From assembly GCF_001642795.1 (NCBI RefSeq), contig NZ_LKEH01000018.1, positions 312,864 to 376,863 of the forward strand: a stretch of DNA of 64,000 nucleotides, written 5' to 3'. The stretch's first letter is position 1, and each line of letters starts with the position of its first letter. Shown here one piece after another: positions 17,293-26,312 of the stretch. A program made the position numbers and the translations under genes. This DNA comes from Pseudomonas viridiflava. Its GTDB lineage: Bacteria > Pseudomonadota > Gammaproteobacteria > Pseudomonadales > Pseudomonadaceae. Below the pieces are notes generated by a model that had not been told where the DNA came from, did no database searches, and was given only the letters and a program-made list of their open reading frames with translations.

Positions 17293-18351
17293 TCAATCGT
17301 TGTAACTGACATAACGTTCCATCAGATTTGGCCGAGTAAACGTGTCGATGGCATACGCGCGCTGCCACATTGCATCGACCCGCTGCTTGAACGTGTCGTC
17401 GTCCATGTCGATCCAGTAGCGCGGGTTACGACCGTTTTCCTTGTCGTATTTTTCAGTGACAGGGTCCAGATGCCGGTAGGCTTCGAACAGCGGGATGTCC
17501 GGGATCGGGCGGCTGACGTCCATGTAGTTCTGCAGAAAATCCCACAGCGCGCAGGGACGATGTTTGAAGTCGTCAGGGCCAAGCAACGAATGAAAGTTTA
17601 TCTGCCTGTCTTCATAACGATGGCGGAGCAGCAATCCGTAGTACGAGCCAAAACGATCACTGGTGGTAATCATGTAGGCATCGAACTCATAGAACGGTGC
17701 GATGAACTCGTCTATCACGCCTTCCTTTCGATGGCGTTTGTAGTCGAAGATCGTGACCAGACCTGTTCGGCGGTTCAGCTCCCAGAGTGGGCCCTTAGGA
17801 GGGCGGAACCAGATGCGGGGGCAGTGGTTGATGACGATGTGGCCGATGAGCCAGAAGAGTAGGGGAATGCCAAGCACTAATGGATACAGGCCGGTTAGTA
17901 GCTCAGTTGTAACTACCTGCCAAGAGTTGTCAGCAGCAATGATAACTGCGATGTGTGAAATCAAAGTGATGGGGGAAAGCATTATGAAACCCCATTTTCC
18001 AAAGTGAAGCATGAATAGCCATATCTGGGATTTAAGCGGCAGCTGTGCAAATCTAAAGCGTTCCTGGTCGTATTTTTGATGAAGTTCTACTCCTTCAAAC
18101 ATTTTTGGTATATAAGCTCCGTGTGATTTTTGTTTCTCTCGTTCTATTTCTGTCTCTTCCCAGAATCTCATGCTGGCGGGTGAGGATTGCTCCATGATTC
18201 CGTCTGATGTGACGTGCTGGGTCGAGCCCCAGGGTAGGCGTACTGAAGTCGAGCCGAATGATGCATGTCTTAAACAGGGTTTCTGTTTAGTTATGTTGTC
18301 GGGTCGATAAGATCTGCCGCTATAGTAAATTTGGCTTTCAGGTTTATTCAT
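17293..18351 (-). CDS. DUF6708-like membrane protein, candidate T6SS effector immunity protein
   Basis: The 352-residue protein has two central hydrophobic hairpin segments (about 120-150 and 170-200). A cytosolic C-terminal half is rich in Arg, Asp, Tyr and Trp. It resembles the DUF6708 proteins found beside VgrG-linked effectors. The start at 18351 overlaps the effector stop in ATGAATAA; an ATG 27 bases earlier is an alternative. It is the last gene of the vgrG island. Being polytopic, encoded immediately after a putative pore-forming toxin and sharing its lower GC, it is the best immunity candidate here. That role is inferred, not seen. Confidence 0.65.
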   Translation of the reverse strand: MNKPESQIYYSGRSYRPDNITKQKPCLRHASFGSTSVRLPWGSTQHVTSDGIMEQSSPASMRFWEETEIEREKQKSHGAYIPKMFEGVELHQKYDQERFRFAQLPLKSQIWLFMLHFGKWGFIMLSPITLISHIAVIIAADNSWQVVTTELLTGLYPLVLGIPLLFWLIGHIVINHCPRIWFRPPKGPLWELNRRTGLVTIFDYKRHRKEGVIDEFIAPFYEFDAYMITTSDRFGSYYGLLLRHRYEDRQINFHSLLGPDDFKHRPCALWDFLQNYMDVSRPIPDIPLFEAYRHLDPVTEKYDKENGRNPRYWIDMDDDTFKQRVDAMWQRAYAIDTFTRPNLMERYVSYND

Positions 18352-21300
18352 TGGAAGAGCCTTCGTGGACAACTTCATCAGCCCAAAAAGGTTGATTGAT
18401 TTTAGTGAAGTCTGGCTTCGCTTGGGCAGAGCTGTATTGAGTCGGGTCCTTGAGCGCGGGTGCTGGAAAATATCGTATTTCGTTACCGCGCGTCAGAATG
18501 AATTGTGCCCTGACTGCCCATCGGAAATTATGAGTGTGCCTCGACCAATTGTCGGTATCCACTGTTTTAGGGGTTGAAAAGTAAAGTTCTAACGACTCAG
18601 TAGAGATTCGCTGACCCTTTGGCAGTTCAGCTAGATCACTCACTTCAGTACCTGTTTTGTAATACATTCCTTGTTTGTCCAGATTTCCGTTGATTCGGAC
18701 AAGCCGACATTCTGCATTTATGCTTAAGCCGTCGAGACTGCCGATGAGTCCTGGTAGGCGACTTTCAATGCGAATTACTGTGTTTGCGCTCCTTATGGGT
18801 TGAGGTATTTCAGCTCTAAAATTGAATTTAGCTTGAGGCTCATAGACGGGGTTTTTACTGATGCTGATTCGGATGCCTGCTAGCAAACTTATCAGGCGAT
18901 ATAGGGCTTCCGTTGGGTCTTGTAAATGCTGATCAATAGTGTCCGCCTTGCCAAACGGTCCGCTTTTCAACCATGTCTCTAGGGGCGTTGCACTTAGGAT
19001 TAAAACTAGCCCAATCCCGATGCTTAGCAATAATAACGCAAGCCAGCCAAGCGGGTTGAGCCCCATGAATATTGTCGCACCTCCGAATGCTGAGCCTGCT
19101 ACAGATGCCAGTCCCCCTGCGGATATAATTAGGTAGCCGTACATGGCCGGATCGTCCCACTGCCATGCATGCCATGCATCATATAGGTTGACTCCGGCCA
19201 GAAGTGACCCTGAAAGCAGCTGTGCGCTAAGCCGAAGTGATAACTGTTTGGTCAGTGCACCTCCGAGCTTCGCTCCAAGCCATCTGCCTGCTACTTCGTC
19301 AGAGATTGTGTAGAAGATTTTTCTACTTAATATTTGTGTTGGTTGAGCACCTGTTAACTTAACCGCTAACGCTTCTCCTGCAATAGTTAAATCCGTAATT
19401 GCTGCAATCATCCCTACACCGGCACGCAGAGAGTTTTTCTCGCGTATGGTTTGTCTCAACGCATCTCCCTCCGAACTCACATTCCAAATCTCCAACATCA
19501 ACACCGCCACACAAAACCGTGTCGATGCCAGAAACCGGTAAACAGGCCCGCTCTTCGTCGCATCCAGGTTTTCAATGGCCTGACTCAACCCGCTTCTCGC
19601 CCTAACATAGGCGTTCTCCGCCTTGCCAACCGCATGCCCGGCTTCCTGAGCCGCTTTCAGTTTGCGGTTGATGTCGCCGACCAGTCGTGCCGTTTTGTGT
19701 GTGCGCGGGATCACCAGTACGTGGTGTTCGCCGGAGGTCAGGGGGCCGTGTGGGTTGAACGGGGGGTCGATGTCGCGGAACGGGTTGCCGTTCGGGTCCA
19801 GGTATTCGCCGTAGCGTGCGTTGGGCATGGCGCTTCGGGTCGGCAGGTCTTCGAGGCCGAATACATAATGCTGCGGAGTGACCCGGTTTCGTTTCAACAG
19901 GAACGCCGCGCCGAAATGCTCCGGCATCATGCTGCGCAGTTGCTGCACGCCCCGGCCCTGACGGTGGATGTTGATTCTGCGTGCGTTGGACACAGGCTCG
20001 TCGTGGGCTTTGGCCAGTTGCTCAATGGCCGACTGGCTTTTGGTGTCAGCCTTGGCAGCAGCGACTTTACTGGAGGCAAGCGTCTGTTCGGCTCGCCCGA
20101 CAGCGTTTTCGGCGGCATCGACTGCGCCTTGCAGGTTCTCGAAGATGCCGACCAGTGCAGCGGTTGTGGCTTTGCCGTTGTTGATAAGGAAGAAGTTCTG
20201 CAGGCTGTCACCCGCCAGCAGGTTGGCCAGCAGCGTTGCGTCCAGCGTGAGCTGAGTGGCGGGATCGGGTGCCGGAAAGTTCTCGAAACGTGCCAGTTCG
20301 GTTGCGCGAAAGCGACCGTCGCCCAGGTTCCTGTCTTCGTCGAGTGGCGCCTCATAAGGCCTGCAGACCGATTCCAGGTCGCTTTCGGGCCAGAGCATGA
20401 GGTGCAACGGATGCGTGCTGTCGTTGGTTATCTGCGACAGCAGTGTCTGACCCTGACTGACCTTGGCTTCCAGAAAACCGACTTGCGTGACCGCATCCAC
20501 GATAGTGCCGCCAGGTGCCAGCGGATCCACGTTTGAAGGCATGAGTGCGAGTGTCGTCAGTGACCGGCTCAGGTCGTAGAGTGCTGACACATACTCGAAG
20601 CCATCCTGGCTCAAGTGATCGGCGACAGTCTGGAGGGTGATACGGCGTTGAAGGCTTTCAACCAACAGATTCTGAACGGCGATCATGTGACGCCACACCA
20701 GCGCTCGCTGGACGGTTGCGGTGCATTGGTTGACGGCTTGTCGGCCCGTGTCCGAGAGCGAGGTGATCACTTCATTCAGCGGGTTTTTCGCGCCTCCTAC
20801 CGTTGGCGGAACGATCAACTGATGCACCAGCAGAGCACTGGCGTGATGAGGGTGCTGGATGGCGTAGCTGGCGCACACGCCGAGCAGGTGCTGATGGGTG
20901 TCGAGTCGCTGTCGCAAATGGCGTGTGCGGTGATAAGAGTCATCGAGCAGCACGCCGCAGACCTGACGCTGGCGTGCTTTGCTCAACACATCAGTGACAC
21001 CTGGTTGAGCTTCCCAAAGAACAAGGTTATCGGTTGAATCGTCTTCACCGGCAGGCAAGCTGGCCTGCATGGCATCGGTAAGCGCCGACAGCTCCAGATA
21101 ATGCGTGTCCCTGACCGCTCTGCCTTTGTCAGCTTCTGCAAGAAAGGCGTTTGCCTGTTCGAGCGCCCTGGCTGGAAACTGGCCTGACAGATCACACAGA
21201 TAAAGAGCGGGGTGCTCCAGCAGCCGTTCGTAACCGGGCTGACGTGCGCGTTGTGGCGCTGCGAGGCTGACGGGAAATACTGACAGTTCAAGATTCAGAC

Positions 21301-22129
21301 GTGCGGCGGTGATTGGCGCAAGTGTGAGCTGCTGAACCTTGTCAAGCATGTTGAAGCCTGAAAATGCCCTGAGCATGGCCTCGCCGTCGGGCCTGCCCTT
21401 GTACAGACGGTTGAAGCGCTCTTTCGAATAACTGAGGTCCGGTCTGCTGCAGCGCTGGGTTCTCAGCGCTGCATCCTGTTCCAGACGCTCCAGTCGGGAC
21501 GCGCTGAGCTGTATTTCGGAAAAACACAGCTCCACATCCAGTACACGCCGGTTGTTCCACATTCCGGGCAACCAGATGTCCTCAAGCGCCACGCCGATGG
21601 CGGCCCGTTCGCCGCGTGTAAAGCCTTCGTCCTGACGAAAGCGGGCGACATCAATGTCATGGTAGGTCGTGCCGGTATCGCTGATCCGCACTTCCAGTTC
21701 ACGCCATAGCCTTTGCCGATAGAACACGTACACGTAGCCTGCGCGGGCCAATACCGGCGTGCCAAGGTCGTATGGGCTTTTCGAGCCGGGCAGGGCGACA
21801 AAGGGCAGCACCGGGATGATCTGGTTGAATTGTGCATCGGCCTGTCGTGGAGTGACTTTCGTGTCACCGAGCAGTGGCAGACGTATCGGTTCGCCTTCGG
21901 TGGTCGCAATTTCGAGTTCCAGCTGCGTCTCGGCAACGTGATCCCAGACCTCGAGCCTGAAACTGTACGGCTCTCTTTCCAGCGTCTCGGGACGGGAAGG
22001 GTAGGTGCATCCGCCATCCTTGCTGCTCAGCAGCAGTTTCTGATGGGGCGCGTGATCCTTGCCCATGACCTGAACGATCAGTTTGCCTGTTTCACAGCAC
22101 GGGCCTGAACTCAGGCTGCCTATGGTCAT
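18344..22129 (-). CDS. Large putative pore-forming T6SS effector (VasX/BTH_I2691-like)
   Basis: This 1261-residue protein has no signal peptide. The N-terminal third contains a RAGYVYVFYRQRLWREL segment reminiscent of the VasX-type N-terminal domain. Residues about 660-720 are Ala/Lys/Glu-rich and probably coiled coil. Residues about 900-1050 contain several hydrophobic segments, ending in WLALLLLSIGIGLVLIL and a TPLETWLKSGPFG motif. The C-terminus has an extracellular-looking beta-rich tail. It starts in an ATGA overlap with the DUF4123 adaptor gene. Coupling to vgrG and an adaptor strongly suggests a secreted cargo, and the hydrophobic block suggests membrane permeabilisation. The family name is by resemblance only. 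Confidence 0.7.
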   Translation of the reverse strand: MTIGSLSSGPCCETGKLIVQVMGKDHAPHQKLLLSSKDGGCTYPSRPETLEREPYSFRLEVWDHVAETQLELEIATTEGEPIRLPLLGDTKVTPRQADAQFNQIIPVLPFVALPGSKSPYDLGTPVLARAGYVYVFYRQRLWRELEVRISDTGTTYHDIDVARFRQDEGFTRGERAAIGVALEDIWLPGMWNNRRVLDVELCFSEIQLSASRLERLEQDAALRTQRCSRPDLSYSKERFNRLYKGRPDGEAMLRAFSGFNMLDKVQQLTLAPITAARLNLELSVFPVSLAAPQRARQPGYERLLEHPALYLCDLSGQFPARALEQANAFLAEADKGRAVRDTHYLELSALTDAMQASLPAGEDDSTDNLVLWEAQPGVTDVLSKARQRQVCGVLLDDSYHRTRHLRQRLDTHQHLLGVCASYAIQHPHHASALLVHQLIVPPTVGGAKNPLNEVITSLSDTGRQAVNQCTATVQRALVWRHMIAVQNLLVESLQRRITLQTVADHLSQDGFEYVSALYDLSRSLTTLALMPSNVDPLAPGGTIVDAVTQVGFLEAKVSQGQTLLSQITNDSTHPLHLMLWPESDLESVCRPYEAPLDEDRNLGDGRFRATELARFENFPAPDPATQLTLDATLLANLLAGDSLQNFFLINNGKATTAALVGIFENLQGAVDAAENAVGRAEQTLASSKVAAAKADTKSQSAIEQLAKAHDEPVSNARRINIHRQGRGVQQLRSMMPEHFGAAFLLKRNRVTPQHYVFGLEDLPTRSAMPNARYGEYLDPNGNPFRDIDPPFNPHGPLTSGEHHVLVIPRTHKTARLVGDINRKLKAAQEAGHAVGKAENAYVRARSGLSQAIENLDATKSGPVYRFLASTRFCVAVLMLEIWNVSSEGDALRQTIREKNSLRAGVGMIAAITDLTIAGEALAVKLTGAQPTQILSRKIFYTISDEVAGRWLGAKLGGALTKQLSLRLSAQLLSGSLLAGVNLYDAWHAWQWDDPAMYGYLIISAGGLASVAGSAFGGATIFMGLNPLGWLALLLLSIGIGLVLILSATPLETWLKSGPFGKADTIDQHLQDPTEALYRLISLLAGIRISISKNPVYEPQAKFNFRAEIPQPIRSANTVIRIESRLPGLIGSLDGLSINAECRLVRINGNLDKQGMYYKTGTEVSDLAELPKGQRISTESLELYFSTPKTVDTDNWSRHTHNFRWAVRAQFILTRGNEIRYFPAPALKDPTQYSSAQAKPDFTKINQPFWADEVVHEGSSNE

Positions 22130-22923
22130 TGGACAGGTTCCTTGTGTTGCGCAGACTGCTGCAGCAGGCCTCGCAGTGTGTTCAAACGTTCTTCTCCGGT
22201 GCCGCCGTACTGACGTGGCGGAGATTCCTGCCCGGGGGTTTGTGCGCGCAGCGACAGGTAGCGATTCATGAGCGTCGGGTCTGTTGCGAAGCCGTGAGCC
22301 ATGCCCTCGTCCAGGTAGTCGAGTGCCCTGGGAAAGTCAGTGCCGGTTTGTTTTTTCCACCAGTCATAGGCGAAGCGCTCACGCTCCTGACGGCGGAAGG
22401 CGTCTTCCTGGGCGTCGCTCAGTCTCGGTGTGGTTGGCTGGGCCGGTGGCGTCCAGCAGGAGACCTGAGGATTGTCGAGGCTCATCCAGCGCTGGTTGCC
22501 TTGCGCAAGGTCTGGCCAGGTTCCGCCATACCACGACAATCGGGAAATGGGTCCCAACCATGGCGCTTTCTCTTCGGCGGTGCCGGTTGTGAAGAAATAG
22601 CTGGCCGTTACGGGATTCGAATAACGCAGGACGCCTCGGCGGATTTCGTCAAAATTGACGATCAACAGATGTCTGAGATGCGCGAGCAGAATGTCGTGGT
22701 GAAACGGACTTTCGATGATCAGTCCAGGCCAGCTTTCCGGGGCATTGTGGACCGTCTGCAACAGGCGGTCGTCGTCGGTCGCGGCTACCCACAAGGGGCT
22801 CTTGTCCCGATAGGGTGCAAGTTCTGTCTTGTCGAACAGCATCCGAGGCTTGGGATCAGGCAGCAGTTGATAAAGTTTTTCCAGCAGGTGGTCGGTACGC
22901 TCCAGCAGTAGGCAGGTCTTCAT
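22126..22923 (-). CDS. DUF4123 T6SS adaptor/chaperone (Tap/TEC)
   Basis: This 265-residue protein fits DUF4123, the family of adaptors that load a specific effector onto its cognate VgrG. Visible features are an N-terminal alpha/beta region, a central LRHLLIVNFDEIRRGVLRYSNP segment and a C-terminal helical tail. Both ends overlap neighbouring genes in ATGA: VgrG at 22920-22923 and the effector at 22126-22129. This decides the start over an in-frame ATG 33 bases earlier. Order and coupling imply that it loads the 1261-residue effector onto the VgrG encoded just upstream. Confidence 0.85.
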   Translation of the reverse strand: MKTCLLLERTDHLLEKLYQLLPDPKPRMLFDKTELAPYRDKSPLWVAATDDDRLLQTVHNAPESWPGLIIESPFHHDILLAHLRHLLIVNFDEIRRGVLRYSNPVTASYFFTTGTAEEKAPWLGPISRLSWYGGTWPDLAQGNQRWMSLDNPQVSCWTPPAQPTTPRLSDAQEDAFRRQERERFAYDWWKKQTGTDFPRALDYLDEGMAHGFATDPTLMNRYLSLRAQTPGQESPPRQYGGTGEERLNTLRGLLQQSAQHKEPVQ

Positions 22924-24995
22924 GATCTGCCTCCTTCCTGCAGCGCTTTGCGACAACCGCAGTCGGGCAGCGGACAGTCAGCGGGTGTTCCGCCTTCAGG
23001 CTTTTGACAGAGCTGGGACAGCGGAACCGGCTCTGCCAGCCGCTGCGTCAACAACTCGCCTGCTGTTTCTGTCAGAACCATTTTGACAAGACCCGGCAGG
23101 TTCGGCATCGCGCCGCTGCCCGTCGCAGGCATGCCTCCCGAGTTCAGTTTCACCAACGGTCCGCTCACCGTTACCCCTCCCGAGTCGATCTTGATAAAGC
23201 TGCCACCCACTTTCAGGGTGATTACCATTCCTGCCTCGATCACCACCTGATCACCTGCCTTGATGTGAACTTCATGGCCGACGTCTGCCAGCAGTGCTTC
23301 GTCGACCTTGATGTGTTGCTTGCCGCTCACGGTCAGGTGATCGTCCGTGCGCACTTCAGTCAGGCGGCTGCCGTCGATCGTGCGATGTTCTTCGGCCTTG
23401 AATTCGCTGTAGCTGTTGGCCTCGACCCGGTCATGCCGTTCGTGGCCGACGCGGATTTTCTGGTCGTGCTGGATGTTCTGATCCCAGTCGCGCTGGGCAT
23501 GAACGTAGATCTGCTCTTGACCGGCGCGGTCCTCGATGCGCAGTTCGTTGGAGCCTTTGCCGCCTGGGCTGCTCAGGGTCTTGAACACGCTGCGGGTCTG
23601 GTGGGCGGGCAGCGTGTAGGGCGGGGTGTGTTCAGCGTGGTACAGACAGCCGCTGATCAACGGACGGTCGGGATCGCCTTCGATGAAGGTCACCAGCACT
23701 TCCATGCCGACCCTTGGAATGACCATGCCGCCATAGCGGTCACCCGCCCAGCTCGAAGACACGCGCAGCCAGCAACTGCTCTGATCCGTGACCTGACCAT
23801 CGCGATCCCAGTGGAACTGGACCTTGACGCGGCCATGCCTGTCGCAATGAATCTCTTCACCCGCCGGGCCAGTCACGACGGCTGTCTGGCTACCGGCAAT
23901 GCGCGGTTTGGGATGGCGCAGGTGTGGCCGAAACGTGACTGATCCGGGTATGGCCCTGAAAGTGTTGCGGTAGCCCTGGCGCAACTCACCAGCGCCCGAG
24001 TGTTCGTTTGATGCTGCCGCTTCCAGCACTTGCGGCTGACGACCTTCATGCTGGATCTCGGTCAGCAGCCAGAGTGCGTTCCAGGCTGCCTGAGGATGCT
24101 CGCTCAGTGGCAGGAAATGCCCGCTCACCAGCCGTGGCTGATCACTGTGCCCTTCGGCAAGCCGGTAATCATGACGATGGCGCTCCAGAGCGCGGGCGGC
24201 CAGATGGCTGCCGCGGTCACGATGGGTAAAGAGGCCGGGGTAATCGTAGTCCTCAAGGTCCGGCCGGGCGTCGCCGGGTACTGCGCCTTGCATGGTCAGG
24301 CGCGGTTTTTCGAAATGGTAATCGCGGCGCGTGGTGCGGCTCGGTCGGGTTTCCAGACGCAGGTTGAAGCGCTGGATGACGGGCGTGTCGGCGACCATTG
24401 CGCTGTCTTGTCGATACACCACGGGCGCCAGTGTGGGAAACACTGCCTGATCTTCGCCGAACACCAGCAGATGGGCAGTCGGGCTGTGTTCGAAGTGGTA
24501 ATGCAGGCCTTCTTCCTCGCAGAGGCGCTGAATGAAGTGCAGGTCCGATTCGTGGTACTGAACGCAGTACTCGCGCTCGGGATAGACGCTGGCGAGCTGG
24601 AAGCGGTAGGTGGTGGCGAGCAGGCCATGCTCTTCCAGTATTCGGGCAATGATCTGCGGCACCGTACGGTGCTGAAAGATCCGTTGGTTGGTGCGGTGGC
24701 CGAGGCGAGCCAGATGCGGACGGAGGGTGACCGAGTAACGGGTCAGGCGTTGCCCCGAATCGCCCTGGGCGACACGGTCGATCAGCCCGTGAATACCACT
24801 GTTGTCGGGTGCAAACTGCAGAAAGGCAGGTCTGTTCAGCAGGCTTTCCAGATCCAGTCCTGACGACTCGCTGACCAGCTCCAGCGTAAAGGCGAACGGC
24901 TGACTGATCGCTTCGTGGCCCTTGAAGGCGAGTACCTGAAAGCCATGATCGATGCCATCAAGGTTGAGCGTGAAACAAGTCTGGTGCGCAGACAT
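22920..24995 (-). CDS. vgrG: Type VI secretion spike protein VgrG
   Basis: The 691-residue protein is a VgrG/Rhs-type spike. An N-terminal gp27-like part (FTLNLDGIDHGFQVLAFKG onward) is followed by a gp5 OB-fold (HCDRHGRVKVQFHWDRDG, about 385-405; SSWAGDRYGGMVIPRVGMEVLVTF). A repetitive beta-helix follows to about residue 610. A short Cys-containing C-terminal tail (LPDCGC) has no recognisable enzymatic domain, so cargo is separate. The start at 24995 has a GAGGGA site upstream; an upstream in-frame ATG lacks one. No structural T6SS genes lie nearby, so this is an orphan vgrG island. Confidence 0.92.
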   Translation of the reverse strand: MSAHQTCFTLNLDGIDHGFQVLAFKGHEAISQPFAFTLELVSESSGLDLESLLNRPAFLQFAPDNSGIHGLIDRVAQGDSGQRLTRYSVTLRPHLARLGHRTNQRIFQHRTVPQIIARILEEHGLLATTYRFQLASVYPEREYCVQYHESDLHFIQRLCEEEGLHYHFEHSPTAHLLVFGEDQAVFPTLAPVVYRQDSAMVADTPVIQRFNLRLETRPSRTTRRDYHFEKPRLTMQGAVPGDARPDLEDYDYPGLFTHRDRGSHLAARALERHRHDYRLAEGHSDQPRLVSGHFLPLSEHPQAAWNALWLLTEIQHEGRQPQVLEAAASNEHSGAGELRQGYRNTFRAIPGSVTFRPHLRHPKPRIAGSQTAVVTGPAGEEIHCDRHGRVKVQFHWDRDGQVTDQSSCWLRVSSSWAGDRYGGMVIPRVGMEVLVTFIEGDPDRPLISGCLYHAEHTPPYTLPAHQTRSVFKTLSSPGGKGSNELRIEDRAGQEQIYVHAQRDWDQNIQHDQKIRVGHERHDRVEANSYSEFKAEEHRTIDGSRLTEVRTDDHLTVSGKQHIKVDEALLADVGHEVHIKAGDQVVIEAGMVITLKVGGSFIKIDSGGVTVSGPLVKLNSGGMPATGSGAMPNLPGLVKMVLTETAGELLTQRLAEPVPLSQLCQKPEGGTPADCPLPDCGCRKALQEGGRS

Positions 24996-25299
24996 CCCGA
25001 ATCCCTCTGTACCAACAGGCAACCGCGCCCATCGAATACAGATGCCTATAACAAGATACGTGCCTGATTATTTTTAACCCATAAAAACAAAGGGATAGAG
25101 AGGTATTAAGGATGGTTTGATTGTTTTTTGATCTGTTTTTCGGTGATTTCCGCGCAAGATTTTGCGCACCTGCGCAAATGTCTGCAGAGCGGGCCAATCG
25201 CATTGGCCTGCATGGCTCGGAACAGGCCTTATCAGTCACGCCTGTGCAATAAGTTGCGCATCAGCGGATGAGCCCAAGGGGCCGACAAACGCGACACTT
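24996..25299. other. Intergenic region upstream of vgrG
   Basis: This roughly 300-bp region contains an AT-rich half (25040-25140) next to vgrG, which probably holds its promoter. Its other half has a cluster of TTGCGCA/TGCGCAA half-sites at 25151-25262. No convincing ORF is present; the short frames here have no similarity I recognise. Confidence 0.6.
25151..25262. repeat. Cluster of TTGCGCA/TGCGCAA inverted half-sites
   Basis: GCGCAA-GATT-TTGCGC (25152-25167) overlaps TTGCGCA-CC-TGCGCAA (25162-25177). About 75 bp further on, TGTGCAA and TTGCGCA face each other at about 25244-25260. The arrangement looks like an operator array, although hairpins acting at the RNA level after the 25300-25797 gene are also possible. 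Confidence 0.55.
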
Positions 25300-25797
25300 T
25301 CAGGTGTAAGCCAAGAGTCGTCCGCAGGTCACGACGCCGATCCAGAGTGCGATTGAAAGCACGGCATGAAATCTGGCGACACAGGGTGCGGCCAGCCGTG
25401 TGTTCCAGTGCGTCACCGAGCGGTAGACGCCCACATGAAAGAGCATGGCATTGGTGCCGGCCGCTGCGATCAGGCACAGTTTGAGGATGAACACACCGTT
25501 GTTGACGAACTCATCGGGGTGAGCGGCAAACATCATCACCCCGGCCGGCACGATCAGCAGCAGTGCCGCCAGCGCCCAGACCAGCAGATGGCGGGCGAGC
25601 GCGGTAATCGGGATGTCCTTCGAACACCCCAACACGCGCAGGTCGAACAGGATCACCGAGCCGACCAGCACGGTAAAACCGACGATGTGCACCACTTCCA
25701 TGATTGGGTAAAGCCAGATCTCGTTACGCATGGCCTGACCGAGGGGTGACGCTTCCAGCCAGACCAGCCACGAGCCGTCGTTGACGACCGCCATCAT
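25300..25797 (-). CDS. DUF6644-like integral membrane protein
   Basis: The 165-residue protein has about four transmembrane helices. His residues lie within or next to them (VVHIVGF, RHLLVWAL, LFHVGVYRSV, RFHAVLSI), an arrangement that would suit heme or metal binding. I do not know a function for this family. It is coupled to the upstream small secreted protein by an ATGA overlap (25794-25797), which supports the first of two adjacent ATGs as start. Confidence 0.72.
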   Translation of the reverse strand: MMAVVNDGSWLVWLEASPLGQAMRNEIWLYPIMEVVHIVGFTVLVGSVILFDLRVLGCSKDIPITALARHLLVWALAALLLIVPAGVMMFAAHPDEFVNNGVFILKLCLIAAAGTNAMLFHVGVYRSVTHWNTRLAAPCVARFHAVLSIALWIGVVTCGRLLAYT

Positions 25798-26144
25798 CGA
25801 AGCTCGACAGTCTTGCCGTTGATGGTGATGCGCTCGGCTCTCACCTCTTCAGACCGGGTGCGATTCTGATAGCCGACGACAGTTGCCTGCGTATCGTTCG
25901 CCAGCATTTGCGGGGTCAGCCCGCGGTTTTCCATGCGCGAGGGCGGTGCCAGCACCACGGTCCAGGTCTTGTCGGCGGTTTTGAGATGAATGAAGCCATG
26001 AGGGTTGGCGTATCCGCTTTGCGAGATAGTGCCGCTCAGCTCAAGTGGCTTATCGGTGTCGTACTCGCTCCAGCCGTGGTGGGCGAAGGCGGCGGTCGCA
26101 ACCATCAAAAGGGACACGCCGAGGCTCTTGTGCATGAGGTTCAT
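25794..26144 (-). CDS. Small secreted DUF6152-like protein
   Basis: This 116-residue protein has a signal peptide (MNLMHKS, hydrophobic core, cleavage at AFA-HHGW). A mature small beta-barrel-like domain (about 90 residues) begins with HHGWSEYD and includes GYANPHGFIHL, typical of DUF6152. The HHGW N-terminus could bind a metal ion after signal removal. The start at 26144 has an AGGAG site 10 bases upstream; the in-frame ATG 39 bases earlier does not. It forms a two-gene unit with the membrane protein. Confidence 0.72.
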   Translation of the reverse strand: MNLMHKSLGVSLLMVATAAFAHHGWSEYDTDKPLELSGTISQSGYANPHGFIHLKTADKTWTVVLAPPSRMENRGLTPQMLANDTQATVVGYQNRTRSEEVRAERITINGKTVELR

Positions 26145-26260
26145 GGCACGGTTTCTCCTGCAAGGACGATGGGATGACATCAAGTCGATGCAGACAAGTG
26201 AATCAGCTGAGACGAAAAGGGCGACGGGTACAGCTGTTTGTCCGACGGATGGAAATTCGA

Positions 26261-26293
26261 GACTTCCACGGTAGCCAGTTACCGTGGAAAGTC
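26261..26293 (-). terminator. Inverted repeat downstream of the MFS transporter
   Basis: GACTTCCACGGTA pairs with TACCGTGGAAAGTC (one bulged base) around a 6-base loop. It lies 20 bp past the transporter stop on the minus strand. The T tract is weak, so termination efficiency is uncertain. Confidence 0.5.
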
Positions 26294-26312
26294 GTGATCG
26301 GTTGGAAGAGAC

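Noticed and set aside
22920..23010. VgrG C-terminal tail as a toxin domain
   Set aside because: The tail is only a few dozen residues, with a CGC motif and no known fold. A separate effector gene follows.
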